This document shows positions 22,307 through 30,842 of a stretch of DNA of 33,287 bases, in pieces; position 1 is the stretch's first letter; every line of letters begins with the position of its first letter. Made by a program: the position numbers and the translations under genes. The stretch lies in the IMG/VR virus record IMGVR_UViG_3300042451_000131, positions 1-33,287 of that record. One strand, written 5' to 3'. A model generated the notes under the pieces. It did no database searches, was not told the DNA's origin, and worked only from the letters and a program-made list of their open reading frames with translations. The stretch comes from a virus.

Positions 22307-24664
22307 CTATGGATTTATGAATCTAATTTGACCATCTTCTGTCAACCTTGTTTGACTATCTTCTGTGAATCTTGCCTCTGGATCTGTATATGGATCATAT
22401 GGTGGAGTCACAATTGTTGTCTGGATACCTTCTCCTTCTATTATGCGAATCAGTTCGACAACTGTTGATACATTCTTTCCGCTCTGATAGTCACTGACTT
22501 TCAGCAACCTATAAACAACTCCATCAATCTGAATTAAGTTTCTGAAATCAAGGCTATTGATGTCTGATGGTCTCAGCATTACTGAACAAGTAACTTGCTT
22601 TCCAAATCTTGATATCAACTCTTTGATGAACTTCTCATGATACAGATACAAGTTGTTGGTTGGATAGTTGCTTGTGGACCAGAACACATAATCCGGAACA
22701 CCAAAGTTGAAATCAAATGTCGGAGAGTCTAAGCTATTGAGATGACCCACATAAGGATAATCAGTCTCTGCATTTGACACACCATTCTCATCTCTATGAG
22801 TCCATGCTCCAGTTCTTAATCCACCTAACTGCACAATGAATGGCTTGCCTTTTTTCTTTTCAATCAAGCTGGTGCCATCCTCATTGAATTTAACCTGGAA
22901 TGATCTCGGAACAATCAAGTCAGTGAATGATGATGGTGAATCCTCTGGAATACGAACCAACAACTTTTGGCTGAATGGTAACTTGAATTGAGTATCGCTT
23001 GTTGCAAATTGACTTTGACTCTGAATCAAGAATGAGCCATATTGCTTTTGAACATCATCCAGATATCTTGTGTTCCAATAGTCATCATCTTGCTCAAAAT
23101 TAAACTTGTAATTCTTTGAACTAAAATTAATGGTCGGCTCAATTGTAATATCCTTGGATCTGTCAAGTTTATAAGTCCAATCAATAGCATCTCCACTGGC
23201 ATTGTAAAAATCAGCCAATGGCTCAATCTCCAATATTGTTGGATCAGCTGTTGATGGCTTGACATACAAGTTGAATGCTGTGATGATACCCTTGAGGAAT
23301 TGATCACATGTCATGTCAGGAAGGAATGCATCCAGATAAACTGTGCCTCCAGCTGTTAATGTTTGTGGTTGCTTTAAAATGTCAAGAGTTGCTATGTTGC
23401 TAACAATCTCAGTTGTTATTCCTTGCAATCCTGTTGCCCCTCCAATTATTTGAGCTTGAGTTAACTGATATACAATTTTAAATGTTAAAGTATCATTTAT
23501 TAAAAGATTGATTTGTCTTGTGTAATCAAAGCTATATGTAACAGAGTATCCAGTTAAGTTACCATCAAGAACACCTTGATAAATCAAGTCATCTGATATT
23601 TGTATATTGTTTTTAAATATTAATAATTTAACTTTATAATTTCCATACATTAATGTCCCTCCAGTTGTGAAAGTTACATCATGATCTCCGACATAGTTTA
23701 TTGTAAACAATCCATCAGATGCAGCTACAAATTGAATTGGTGATGTTGATTGAATCTGTCCGAGATTATCTTGAGTTACTGATCCATCATAGTCATCAAA
23801 TAAAGTTAAATCATTTAAAAACCAAAGTCCAGATCCATTGTTTTGAGTTGTGCCATTTATGATTTTACCAGATGTATTATTCTGCTCCTCTGTGAATGAA
23901 CTATCATTATCAGCTTGAGCTTGTGTAATGGTTGGAAGATCTCCTCCAGGATAAGCCATTAACAGCTTCTTGAATAATTGACTCTCAAGGAAATTACTAT
24001 CCCATGTGATGCCAGCATAGTTAAATGCTTTCTCCAATATCTCATAGCAAAACACTTGAGGAGGAATGTGCTCAACTCCAAAGGTGGAAGGTGCTGGACG
24101 CGTGAACCCGTAATCAATCAAGCCGTAGTAATACCCCCGACCAGTCCACCCTTGAGAGTCTTGGTTGCTGGAAGGAGATCCATTCAACTGGATGATTCCA
24201 TTCCATGTGTCTTGTTGGTTGTTGTATGTCAGAGCATGATTGTACTCTGAGAATCCAAGCTCATTAACCTTGATCTTTGTTAATCTGGAGATATAGTCAA
24301 TTGTATCACTGACAAGAGTAATGTCAAATGACCATATTCCATTAAGTAATTTACAGCTCATCAACTGAGCAACACCATTGAACTCAAGTAATCCATTCTG
24401 GTAGTATTGTGCCTCTGCCTTAATGCTTGGATCAAAGTCAACGAAATCACTATCTGCATTGCTTATTTTATCTGTTGCACTCAAGGTGAACACACTCAAC
24501 ATCAGAGATGTGTTGTTCTTTGTTCCTGGCAATGTGATGGTCTTGGACTTGTTGCCCTTCCTTGCATTGAGATCCTTGATATCACTGATATTGAATGTCA
24601 ATGGAAATGGAGCATCTTGGTTTATGTCAACAAGCCTCCCATTTATGAATAACTCTCCAGCCAT
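22307..24664 (-). CDS. Tail-tip/baseplate hub-like protein, 785 aa
   Basis: The N-terminus (MAGELFINGRLVDINQDAPF, then NARKGNKSKTITLPGTKNN) belongs to a class I recognise in tail tips of Bacteroidota phages, where a large protein forms the distal hub. The middle has long beta-rich stretches, and the last part has repeated EARFTEDSQTRLTEDGQIRF-type turns. It follows the Dit-like protein (TAATG overlap at 24664) and precedes the fibres, so it is probably the tail hub carrying the receptor-binding proteins. Confidence 0.65.
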   Translation of the reverse strand: MAGELFINGRLVDINQDAPFPLTFNISDIKDLNARKGNKSKTITLPGTKNNTSLMLSVFTLSATDKISNADSDFVDFDPSIKAEAQYYQNGLLEFNGVAQLMSCKLLNGIWSFDITLVSDTIDYISRLTKIKVNELGFSEYNHALTYNNQQDTWNGIIQLNGSPSSNQDSQGWTGRGYYYGLIDYGFTRPAPSTFGVEHIPPQVFCYEILEKAFNYAGITWDSNFLESQLFKKLLMAYPGGDLPTITQAQADNDSSFTEEQNNTSGKIINGTTQNNGSGLWFLNDLTLFDDYDGSVTQDNLGQIQSTSPIQFVAASDGLFTINYVGDHDVTFTTGGTLMYGNYKVKLLIFKNNIQISDDLIYQGVLDGNLTGYSVTYSFDYTRQINLLINDTLTFKIVYQLTQAQIIGGATGLQGITTEIVSNIATLDILKQPQTLTAGGTVYLDAFLPDMTCDQFLKGIITAFNLYVKPSTADPTILEIEPLADFYNASGDAIDWTYKLDRSKDITIEPTINFSSKNYKFNFEQDDDYWNTRYLDDVQKQYGSFLIQSQSQFATSDTQFKLPFSQKLLVRIPEDSPSSFTDLIVPRSFQVKFNEDGTSLIEKKKGKPFIVQLGGLRTGAWTHRDENGVSNAETDYPYVGHLNSLDSPTFDFNFGVPDYVFWSTSNYPTNNLYLYHEKFIKELISRFGKQVTCSVMLRPSDINSLDFRNLIQIDGVVYRLLKVSDYQSGKNVSTVVELIRIIEGEGIQTTIVTPPYDPYTDPEARFTEDSQTRLTEDGQIRFINP

Positions 24665-25845
24665 TAGTTCAGTTGAGATCTATATGTGAATGTTCTATCT
24701 ATGTTGACAGTCTCTTGAATCAGACCATCTCTTCTGCGTTGCTTCAATGTATAGTTTGAATTAGTTACCTTAACTGGCTCAAACTCAGTTCCATTCTCTC
24801 TCTCAAGATATACCAATGGACTATCATACAAAGATTTCACCAACCATTGTTGAATGTCCTGGTTGATCCAATCAGAATTCAATGTCAATGTCTCAGTCTT
24901 AGTCTTGGCAAAATTAATTCCTTGACCAGCATACAATGGATATGTGTAGCTGGTGCCATCCCATACTCCAGGATCTCTCTGATATCCATAGCTCTGCACA
25001 TTGGCAGCTTCTGTTGAAACAAGACTGAATGTAAATGAATCAAATGATCCAAACTTATTCAACCAATGCAATCTATAGGTATCATATCTCTTGCATTCAA
25101 GATCCATGTATATTACAAATGGTCCAACAAATGAAACGCCAGAAACATCAACAGAAACTGAATATCTATAGCAGTCATCAAAATCAGTCTGAGTTATGGT
25201 TGAATTTGCTATGATCACTTGTGGCCCAACATTTAAGATATTAAACTCAACAGATGTTATATTAATATAATCACTTGCAATTGTATTATTTTGAATGTCA
25301 AGCAATTCAACGTATAGTAAAACTGGAGCTGATGCAGTTTGTTCTAAATAGCCAAGAAAGAAATTCTCATCCATTCCACACAAAGCTCTTTTGCTTGTTG
25401 GAAAGTAAGTCATGAATACTGCATCTTGAGTTAGGTTGGGATCATAGATTGTATAGTCCCAGTTTACCCAATCTTTATATTCAAGAGCAGCATTAATAGC
25501 TTTCAATGTTGTGCTTGTATCACTTGCTTGAATGGTTGGAGTTGTGCCATATTTCTCATAGACAATGATAGCATAAGTGACCATTGATGTTGATGCATCA
25601 TTCTCAATGGTTGTTGTTGGGATGATATTTGATATCACACTTTGCACCGCCTCCGATACATCGATACGTCCAAGAGTATTAAATTGTCTAAATACCTCTT
25701 GAGTCAATCTCAACTGGCTATCAACATACAGCTCAACAATAAAACTGAAATTTGGTTGAGCAGTCTGATCGCTGCTAAAAGTGAATACCAAAGGATTGCC
25801 AGCTGGTGCAATCAATTGTGGCTCATCATATATTGTTACTGCCAT
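24664..25845 (-). CDS. Distal tail protein-like (Dit-like) structural protein
   Basis: The 393-aa protein begins MAVTIYDEPQLIAPAGNPLV and consists of beta-rich segments (AQPNFSFIVELYVDSQLRLT, later YDTYRLHWLNKFGSFDSFTF). The latter part has the KFG-S-DSF turn seen in distal tail proteins of Bacteroidota phages. It overlaps the gp10-like gene by 20 bases and is coupled to the hub protein. A role linking tail tube to the hub is inferred from gene order. Confidence 0.6.
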   Translation of the reverse strand: MAVTIYDEPQLIAPAGNPLVFTFSSDQTAQPNFSFIVELYVDSQLRLTQEVFRQFNTLGRIDVSEAVQSVISNIIPTTTIENDASTSMVTYAIIVYEKYGTTPTIQASDTSTTLKAINAALEYKDWVNWDYTIYDPNLTQDAVFMTYFPTSKRALCGMDENFFLGYLEQTASAPVLLYVELLDIQNNTIASDYINITSVEFNILNVGPQVIIANSTITQTDFDDCYRYSVSVDVSGVSFVGPFVIYMDLECKRYDTYRLHWLNKFGSFDSFTFSLVSTEAANVQSYGYQRDPGVWDGTSYTYPLYAGQGINFAKTKTETLTLNSDWINQDIQQWLVKSLYDSPLVYLERENGTEFEPVKVTNSNYTLKQRRRDGLIQETVNIDRTFTYRSQLN

Positions 25846-26350
25846 TCTTTGTAAAATTTATTTGAAACATTAAACCAGTCATCTCTGCCAAGTCATTTGC
25901 AATCCTATCCAGAACCTGGTCATTGATTACATTCTCAGTGATATTCTTTGGTCTCAATCCTCTTTGCTTGATGTTGGATGCCACAGCGTATGCATGACTC
26001 ATGTCCAACCCTTTCCACTGACTGATGGCTGTTGCCATGTTGTGAGATACTCCAGGATAGTTGAATGAGAATTGGCTGCCATAGTTGTTGGTGCCAACAG
26101 CATTAACCCCTTCATCCACAAATGGAAAGTAATCCTCTGCCTCTAATCTGAATGACAGCTGTCCAGTTGGGACTGGAATGATTGAAGCCGCCAATGCTCC
26201 AGTATTCTGAGCAACTTTCTTTGTGTAATCTCTGAACTCAGTTGCAAGCTGATTGGAAAGCTCAATGATAAACCTATCATAAGCGTTCTTTGGTTGCTCT
26301 GCATCTTGAGCCGATATACCAAAGTCCTCAAGAAAATCAAAATCAGCCAT
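25826..26350 (-). CDS. HK97 gp10-like tail/neck completion protein
   Basis: The 174-aa protein has an N-terminal helix (about 20-50, NAYDRFIIELSNQLATEFRD), then TGALAASIIPVPTGQLSFRL, a strand with DYFPFVDEGVNAVG, and an alpha-helical C-terminus. The order helix, G-x-L/I-S strands, EDYFPFVDEGV is typical of HK97 gp10-like proteins that finish the neck or tail. It follows the chaperone candidate and overlaps its small -1 frame ORF by 8 bases. Confidence 0.75.
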   Translation of the reverse strand: MADFDFLEDFGISAQDAEQPKNAYDRFIIELSNQLATEFRDYTKKVAQNTGALAASIIPVPTGQLSFRLEAEDYFPFVDEGVNAVGTNNYGSQFSFNYPGVSHNMATAISQWKGLDMSHAYAVASNIKQRGLRPKNITENVINDQVLDRIANDLAEMTGLMFQINFTKNGSNNI

Positions 26351-26459
26351 TTCTTAATATGCGTTTTTGTTCGTTCTCATCCACTATTCTAAAATAGTTC
26401 ATCCAGAATAGAGTTGTCACATAAGGCTGTTGTGTAATCTTTGCCACACTGACTCCCAT
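26343..26459 (-). CDS. Small ORF (38 aa) in the -1 frame after the chaperone candidate
   Basis: An ATG at 26457-26459 opens a 38-aa frame (MGVSVAKITQQPYVTTLFWM then NYFRIVDENEQKRILRNG) that overlaps the 237-aa gene by 43 bases and bridges the 66-base gap to the gp10-like gene. The frame is -1 relative to the upstream gene, so it may be a separate protein or a -1 frameshift extension, as in lambda gpG-GT type tail chaperones. No clean X-XXY-YYZ slippery heptamer was found, so independent translation is slightly favoured. Confidence 0.45.
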   Translation of the reverse strand: MGVSVAKITQQPYVTTLFWMNYFRIVDENEQKRILRNG

Positions 26460-27130
26460 TTCTTTGGATAGTCTATGAATGATAGTTGTCCAACTGAACC
26501 ACTCTGAATCTTTAAGTCCTGCTCCATCATCATCATTTCCATCCTCTGCCTCGCCATCTGTATCCCTAATATAGCGAGCCTCCGCTTGTCCGATAAGTCC
26601 AAAAAAAAACTGAAGAAATTTAAGAACTCATCACCTGGAAAGTTTTCTTTGAATTCTTTGTATCTCACCTCATTAGGATTCAGCACTCTTCCTCTGTCAT
26701 CTTCTTGGCAATACTCCATACCTTTCTCAACATACATGATTGCCAATGCTTGACATGGATCTTGGCTGATATCCTCAATCAGTTTCAAGTCAATGATCTG
26801 ACCAGTTGACACATAGCCAAAGTTTTTCTCAAAACAATACACCTTGCCATTGACCTCAATCTCAGGCTGTGGCTCTTGGTATTTATAAGTGACCAACAAC
26901 TGGAGGAGATGGTTGGCAGCAACTTGTATGGATTCAATATCAGCTCGCTTGATCTTGTTGATTGACTCTCCACTGAATAGACTCAGCAACTGACATTGGA
27001 AGATCAACAGTTGTGTGATGTCATCATCCCTTTGCTCCTTCATTGCCTCTGCCATCATCAGCCATCTGGTCATCTGTTCAGGGGTGCATGCTGATAATGT
27101 TGTTGGTAGTTTTATCTCAAGTTGTTTCAT
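26417..27130 (-). CDS. Putative tail assembly chaperone
   Basis: I start at the Met of MKQLEIKLPTTLSACTPEQM because the ATG (27128-27130) overlaps the TerL stop as ATGA; the longer frame would overlap by 58 bases. The 237-aa helical protein has DITQLLIFQCQLLSLFSGES followed by a helix, reminiscent of tail chaperones that count residues on the tape measure. The C-terminal helix is Met- and Gln-rich (ARQRMEMMMMEQDLKIQ). The short overlapping -1 frame ORF strengthens this reading. The gene sits next to TerL, not next to the tape measure, so the call is tentative. Confidence 0.45.
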   Translation of the reverse strand: MKQLEIKLPTTLSACTPEQMTRWLMMAEAMKEQRDDDITQLLIFQCQLLSLFSGESINKIKRADIESIQVAANHLLQLLVTYKYQEPQPEIEVNGKVYCFEKNFGYVSTGQIIDLKLIEDISQDPCQALAIMYVEKGMEYCQEDDRGRVLNPNEVRYKEFKENFPGDEFLNFFSFFLDLSDKRRLAILGIQMARQRMEMMMMEQDLKIQSGSVGQLSFIDYPKKWESVWQRLHNSLM

Positions 27131-28329
27131 ACTCTCAAAGCCATATATCTCCCTCGGTTGGCGAATTCCTTTCTGCTGTGCCAAGCCAATGCTGTTGAGA
27201 TGACACCATCATCATGCAATCCAGCTGGTGCAGAATAACTCACATTCCTGGTATTTGGATTGTAAATATAGGAAAAATTATCAAGCTCATCAATCAACCA
27301 TTGCTCATTGATAATTGAGATTGCTGATTGCTCAAATGCCACAGCGAGATCCTCAATGATGATTGGCTTTGTTTTGGATGTTGTGACAAATGGATGGATC
27401 AGATTCTTGCATCTCACCTGAAGCATCTCAAAGAACACATCACCTTGATTGTTGACTTCCACCAATGTGGTTGCATTGTATTGCTTAATCAACTCAGCAA
27501 CCTTCTCAATGATCTTGCTCCACTCATCATGCCTCCATCTGTGAGCAGCGACCATCTGTCCATCCTGGTTGATGATAGTCAGAACAGTGTAGTCATCAGC
27601 TCGACCAATGTCCAGACCAGCATACATCTTTGCAGTCTTGGATCCAGTACCAATGCATTCAGATACGTTTCTGAATATACCACTGGCATTATCAATGAAC
27701 TCAGCCAAGTACTCTTGCCGGAACACATAATCTGGGAGGGATCGCTTTCTCTCATCCAATTCTCTGGGATCAATCATGGGATTGTCATAAGATGTGAAAT
27801 GAAAGTAAGCATATCTCTCATCATAGTTTGGTTGCATGCAAAGCTTATGGAAATGATTCTTGCCTTTCGGAGTTGATATAAAGATAATCTTCTTTCCTTT
27901 CACTAAGACAGTTGCACTCAATACCTCATCCCATAACTCTGGTCTGGTGAATGCCATCTCATCAACAACCATGTAATCAAATGTATTGCCTCGGATGTTG
28001 TCTGGTCTCTCCCCTGAAAAGAATTCAATGGTTGATCCAAAGCCAGAGATCATCAGATCAGATCTATTGAAAGTAAACAATCCACTGGCTGTGGTTGCTC
28101 TCTCCATTTCAGAGAATACTTTTTTGCCTTGCTTATAAACTGGAGTTACCCAAGCAATCTTGCAACCTTTGTCATTGATGGCCCACCATAATAATTGATT
28201 GATGCCGAGCATGGTCTTGCCAAACTGCCTACCAATATTCAGAGCATAGTACTTCTCATGGCCATGGTTGATGGCATCATGAATGCTCCTCTGATTATCA
28301 TGAGGCTTGTAGCCTTTGATTGTACTCAT
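27127..28329 (-). CDS. terL: Terminase large subunit
   Basis: The 400-aa ATPase-nuclease packages DNA into proheads. Walker A GRQFGKT is at residues 33-39 from the chosen start and Walker B FDYMVVDEMAF at about 114-124. Nuclease residues are AGLDIGRADDYTVLTII and LHDDGVISTALAW. I chose the ATG at 28327-28329 (MSTIKGYKPHDNQR) since the longer frame uses TTG. Length is normal for T4/T7-like small terminases of siphoviruses. It follows a terminator and TATCTTTG promoter box, so it opens the late operon. Confidence 0.93.
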   Translation of the reverse strand: MSTIKGYKPHDNQRSIHDAINHGHEKYYALNIGRQFGKTMLGINQLLWWAINDKGCKIAWVTPVYKQGKKVFSEMERATTASGLFTFNRSDLMISGFGSTIEFFSGERPDNIRGNTFDYMVVDEMAFTRPELWDEVLSATVLVKGKKIIFISTPKGKNHFHKLCMQPNYDERYAYFHFTSYDNPMIDPRELDERKRSLPDYVFRQEYLAEFIDNASGIFRNVSECIGTGSKTAKMYAGLDIGRADDYTVLTIINQDGQMVAAHRWRHDEWSKIIEKVAELIKQYNATTLVEVNNQGDVFFEMLQVRCKNLIHPFVTTSKTKPIIIEDLAVAFEQSAISIINEQWLIDELDNFSYIYNPNTRNVSYSAPAGLHDDGVISTALAWHSRKEFANRGRYMALRV

Positions 28330-28335
28330 CTGATA

Positions 28336-28343
28336 CAAAGATA
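28336..28343 (-). promoter_or_regulatory. Promoter box TATCTTTG for the late operon
   Basis: The minus-strand TATCTTTG matches the Bacteroidota -7 box and lies six bases before the TerL ATG, right after the terminator T run. The -33 element is weak (TTGA rather than TTTG at about 20 bases). The implied leader is only a few bases long. Confidence 0.45.
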
Positions 28344-28369
28344 ATAAAAAAGGGAGCTATCAACTCCCT
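28343..28369 (-). terminator. Terminator between small and large terminase genes
   Basis: AGGGAG (28351-28356) pairs with CTCCCT (28364-28369) with a 7-base loop; on the minus strand it is followed by TTTTTATTAT. It separates the early/sugar operon ending in the small terminase from the late operon. Confidence 0.8.
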
Positions 28370-28413
28370 CACATCGATCTGGCAACTGTTCAAATGGTAA
28401 GTACCCAGATACC

Positions 28414-28812
28414 TCATTCAAAATCAAACTTCTCTACATTTCTGGTCTCAACTTGTTGTCTGTCATGCATGCCGAGTCTGTTCTTTGCGTAGAATATTCC
28501 TTTGCCTTCATTGCCCACAATATCAATGGCTAAGCCTTTGAATAGATCATCTATTTTTTTGATAGTGTCGGATTTGAGTTTATTATCTGAATTCAACCAA
28601 GCATAATAAGTATCTCTATGAATAGTCTTATCTTTCCTCACAATAGGAATCCAAATTCTTAGAAAATAGTCTATCGTTGGAATATGTCTATCTAACACCA
28701 TTACAATATCTCCTTTATTAGATATCATTTCTTTCTTATGGTTAAGACACTCCTCAATATAGATATGAGCAAGTTCCTCCAGATGTATTATAAACTCATC
28801 GGAATATGCCAT
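28414..28812 (-). CDS. terS: Terminase small subunit (probable)
   Basis: The 132-aa helical protein ends its core in IVGNEGKGIFYAKNRLGMHD, a pattern typical of small terminases of Bacteroidota phages (DNA-packaging gp3-type). It has an HTH-like region with TIHRDTYYAWLNSDN before it. It sits directly before TerL, although a terminator and promoter lie between. It would recognise the packaging site and recruit TerL. Recognition is from motif and position, no homologue search was possible. Confidence 0.7.
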   Translation of the reverse strand: MAYSDEFIIHLEELAHIYIEECLNHKKEMISNKGDIVMVLDRHIPTIDYFLRIWIPIVRKDKTIHRDTYYAWLNSDNKLKSDTIKKIDDLFKGLAIDIVGNEGKGIFYAKNRLGMHDRQQVETRNVEKFDFE

Positions 28813-28838
28813 TGTTCTTAATATATATTATTGTTCGG

Positions 28839-29906
28839 TTATTTACAGTACTTAACATAAAACGTATATGGCACCACTTTAAGCTTAGCCAGTATCCAGA
28901 TCAGATGCTTGTATCTTTTAAAGTCATATTTATCAAAGAATGATCTATCTCTTTTGTGTAGGTTAACCAATCTTAGCATTCTCTCAGCTGATGCTCCGAG
29001 CTTTGTGAAATCAAACTCTGACTTTTGTTTGAATTGTTCCTTTGCATCTTCTTTGCTAAGCTTGCCAGATCTGACTTGAGCAGCTAAGTAAACAATCCTC
29101 TTGTCAATACCAAACTTCTCTGGCAAAAGGAATGATCCCACGAATTCAGTGTAAACATTCTCACAATGCTTGCCACCGTAATCTTGCCAGTTTATGAATC
29201 TCTTCATCTCAGCCTCCATTGAGTCTCTGTCAAATCCATAGTGAAATGGTCTAACATTTTTGATGCCTAACAAGGCATAGAATAGCTGATCCTTGAATGT
29301 GAATAGAGGATAGTTGTGGAGCTTGAGTCCAGTGTATTTATTATAAACTGATTCAATGTATTTGGCATCCATATAAGTCCATCCTTTTGGAGTTGATCCT
29401 TCGGTTCTGAAATCATGCCCATTGAGGATGTATTTGATGTTGTATTTAAATGCAGTATCATACATGAGCTTGGTCATTGCAATATCATTTGGGATATCAG
29501 CATCTGGAATACCAGCCCAAAGGAAAGCATCATTGAGTCTATCGTACTCAGCTTTGTTCACATTGTATGTAATGCAATCAACTCCGAGCTTCTCAACCAG
29601 TGTTCTCATGTTATGTATTGCCTCTGGAGCATTCCAGTTGTTGTCAAAGTGAATGACAAGCGGCTTGAGATTCCAATATCTGACTGCTGTGAATAGCAAT
29701 GTTGAGGAGTCAATGCCTCCAGAGATACCCATGATGCAATCATATCTTTTACTCTCGCCAGCCTTCTTGATCTTGGCAATGATATGCTTCAGTTCATGTG
29801 GATTGGCTTGAAGCTCCAGTTCATCATGGAGATCACAATATTCGCATTGTTCTGGACCTATATGAGCTATGGTCTCATCAAATAAACAGCGTGGACATTC
29901 TTTCAT
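28839..29906 (-). CDS. N-acetyl-sugar amidotransferase (PseA/WbpG-like PP-loop enzyme)
   Basis: The protein starts at ATG 29906 (MKECPRCLFDETIAHIGPEQ), 355 aa. A CPRC...CEYC zinc site (Cys 4, 7, 21, 24) leads into the PP-loop ATPase signature SGGIDSS (62-68), then FDNNWNAPEAIHN and the NGHDFRTEGSTPKGW segment. This is the layout of N-acetyl-sugar amidotransferases that convert an acetamido to an acetamidino group on surface sugars. Such enzymes need ammonia from a HisH-type partner, which is not present in this phage and would have to be supplied by the host. It lies with two glycosyltransferases and ends the cassette before TerS. Confidence 0.8.
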   Translation of the reverse strand: MKECPRCLFDETIAHIGPEQCEYCDLHDELELQANPHELKHIIAKIKKAGESKRYDCIMGISGGIDSSTLLFTAVRYWNLKPLVIHFDNNWNAPEAIHNMRTLVEKLGVDCITYNVNKAEYDRLNDAFLWAGIPDADIPNDIAMTKLMYDTAFKYNIKYILNGHDFRTEGSTPKGWTYMDAKYIESVYNKYTGLKLHNYPLFTFKDQLFYALLGIKNVRPFHYGFDRDSMEAEMKRFINWQDYGGKHCENVYTEFVGSFLLPEKFGIDKRIVYLAAQVRSGKLSKEDAKEQFKQKSEFDFTKLGASAERMLRLVNLHKRDRSFFDKYDFKRYKHLIWILAKLKVVPYTFYVKYCK

Positions 29907-30618
29907 AGTTAACAAAGTTATGATAAATTTTACTAATATACACATTATCCACATGTCGAGTGGAATACTCTCTCATGATTGATTGACAGATATCATCCAC
30001 TGATTCCCAAGGGATTGATCCTGGAAGATCACCATTGTAAATGGAACGCCTTCCCATGAGTCCCATCTCAATGTTTGTGTTTGGACAGCCATCATGCTGA
30101 GTAAGTCTGAGATTTAGGAAGCATTGAGAGTAAACATCTTTGAGTTCCTCCTTGGTGAAGGTATCATGACCAGCTCTTATGATAGGGATTTTGATTCTTT
30201 CTTTGATTTCGTTGATAAGTGACTCACCATAATACTCTGGAGAGTTACCTGAATACCAAAATATCTTCTCTCCATTTGGTACAAGCTCCCAATGATGAGG
30301 GACAACAGCATTGAATGGATAGTATATTGCATCCACTCCTTTTGATTCTAATGTGTCCATGACTTGATGACTAACAGCTATGTTCACAAACTTGTTAACC
30401 ATATCAACCCAATCCTCTCTGAGATCTTTGGCATCTGAGCCAAACCAAACAATGGTAGCATCTCCAATGTGTCCAGATAGGAGATTCAAATCTTCATCCC
30501 TATACATTCCCATGAAGATCGTTGGCAATATTGGAGAGATGTATTCCATGAGTTGATACTTCTCAATGAGACCTTGATCGAGTCCAGTAAGGGATTCTGA
30601 TATATGGGATTGGTTCAT
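29878..30618 (-). CDS. GT-B-like glycosyltransferase
   Basis: The start at ATG 30618 (MNQSHISESLTGLDQGLIEK) overlaps the previous stop as ATGA, giving 246 aa. A Rossmann-type N-terminal region (ATIVWFGSDAKDL) and a C-terminal block LRLTQHDGCPNTNIEMGLMG resemble the donor-binding domain of GT4/GT1 enzymes. It is shorter than a complete GT-B enzyme (350-400 aa), so the acceptor domain may be trimmed. It probably transfers a sugar in the same pathway as its neighbours. The acceptor (host glycan, virion protein or DNA) is unknown. Confidence 0.65.
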   Translation of the reverse strand: MNQSHISESLTGLDQGLIEKYQLMEYISPILPTIFMGMYRDEDLNLLSGHIGDATIVWFGSDAKDLREDWVDMVNKFVNIAVSHQVMDTLESKGVDAIYYPFNAVVPHHWELVPNGEKIFWYSGNSPEYYGESLINEIKERIKIPIIRAGHDTFTKEELKDVYSQCFLNLRLTQHDGCPNTNIEMGLMGRRSIYNGDLPGSIPWESVDDICQSIMREYSTRHVDNVYISKIYHNFVNYERMSTLFI

Positions 30619-30842
30619 AGTTTCTCTATCTCTTGTCTGACATCTAACAGCCATTGATGAGCAATACTACCCTCGTTAATATATAAGCCGTTTCTAATAT
30701 CAATCATCTCATCAACTGCAATCACTGCGCATTTTTTAGCTATCACAGTACATAGTATCTCATCACCGCATTCAGTATCTTCATTCATTAAAATGATTCG
30801 ATAGCTATCAACCAATTCTCTTGCTTTCTCTTCTGCACTCAT
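30615..30842 (-). CDS. Hypothetical protein, 75 aa, in the sugar cassette
   Basis: An acidic helical protein (MSAEEKARELVDSYRIILMN) with AKKCAVIAVDEMIDIRNGLY and a C-terminal WLLDVRQEIEKL. The KKCA-I-VDEMI pattern is one I associate with short hypothetical proteins in Bacteroidota phages. It is coupled by ATGA on both sides, lying between the two glycosyltransferases. No sugar-related function can be assigned. Confidence 0.6.
   Translation of the reverse strand: MSAEEKARELVDSYRIILMNEDTECGDEILCTVIAKKCAVIAVDEMIDIRNGLYINEGSIAHQWLLDVRQEIEKL

Noticed and set aside
27328-27876. Long plus-strand ORF (182 aa) opposite the large terminase
   Set aside because: It lies fully inside TerL on the other strand, has no promoter box or sensible neighbours, and its translation is Cys/Leu/Ser-rich shadow sequence.
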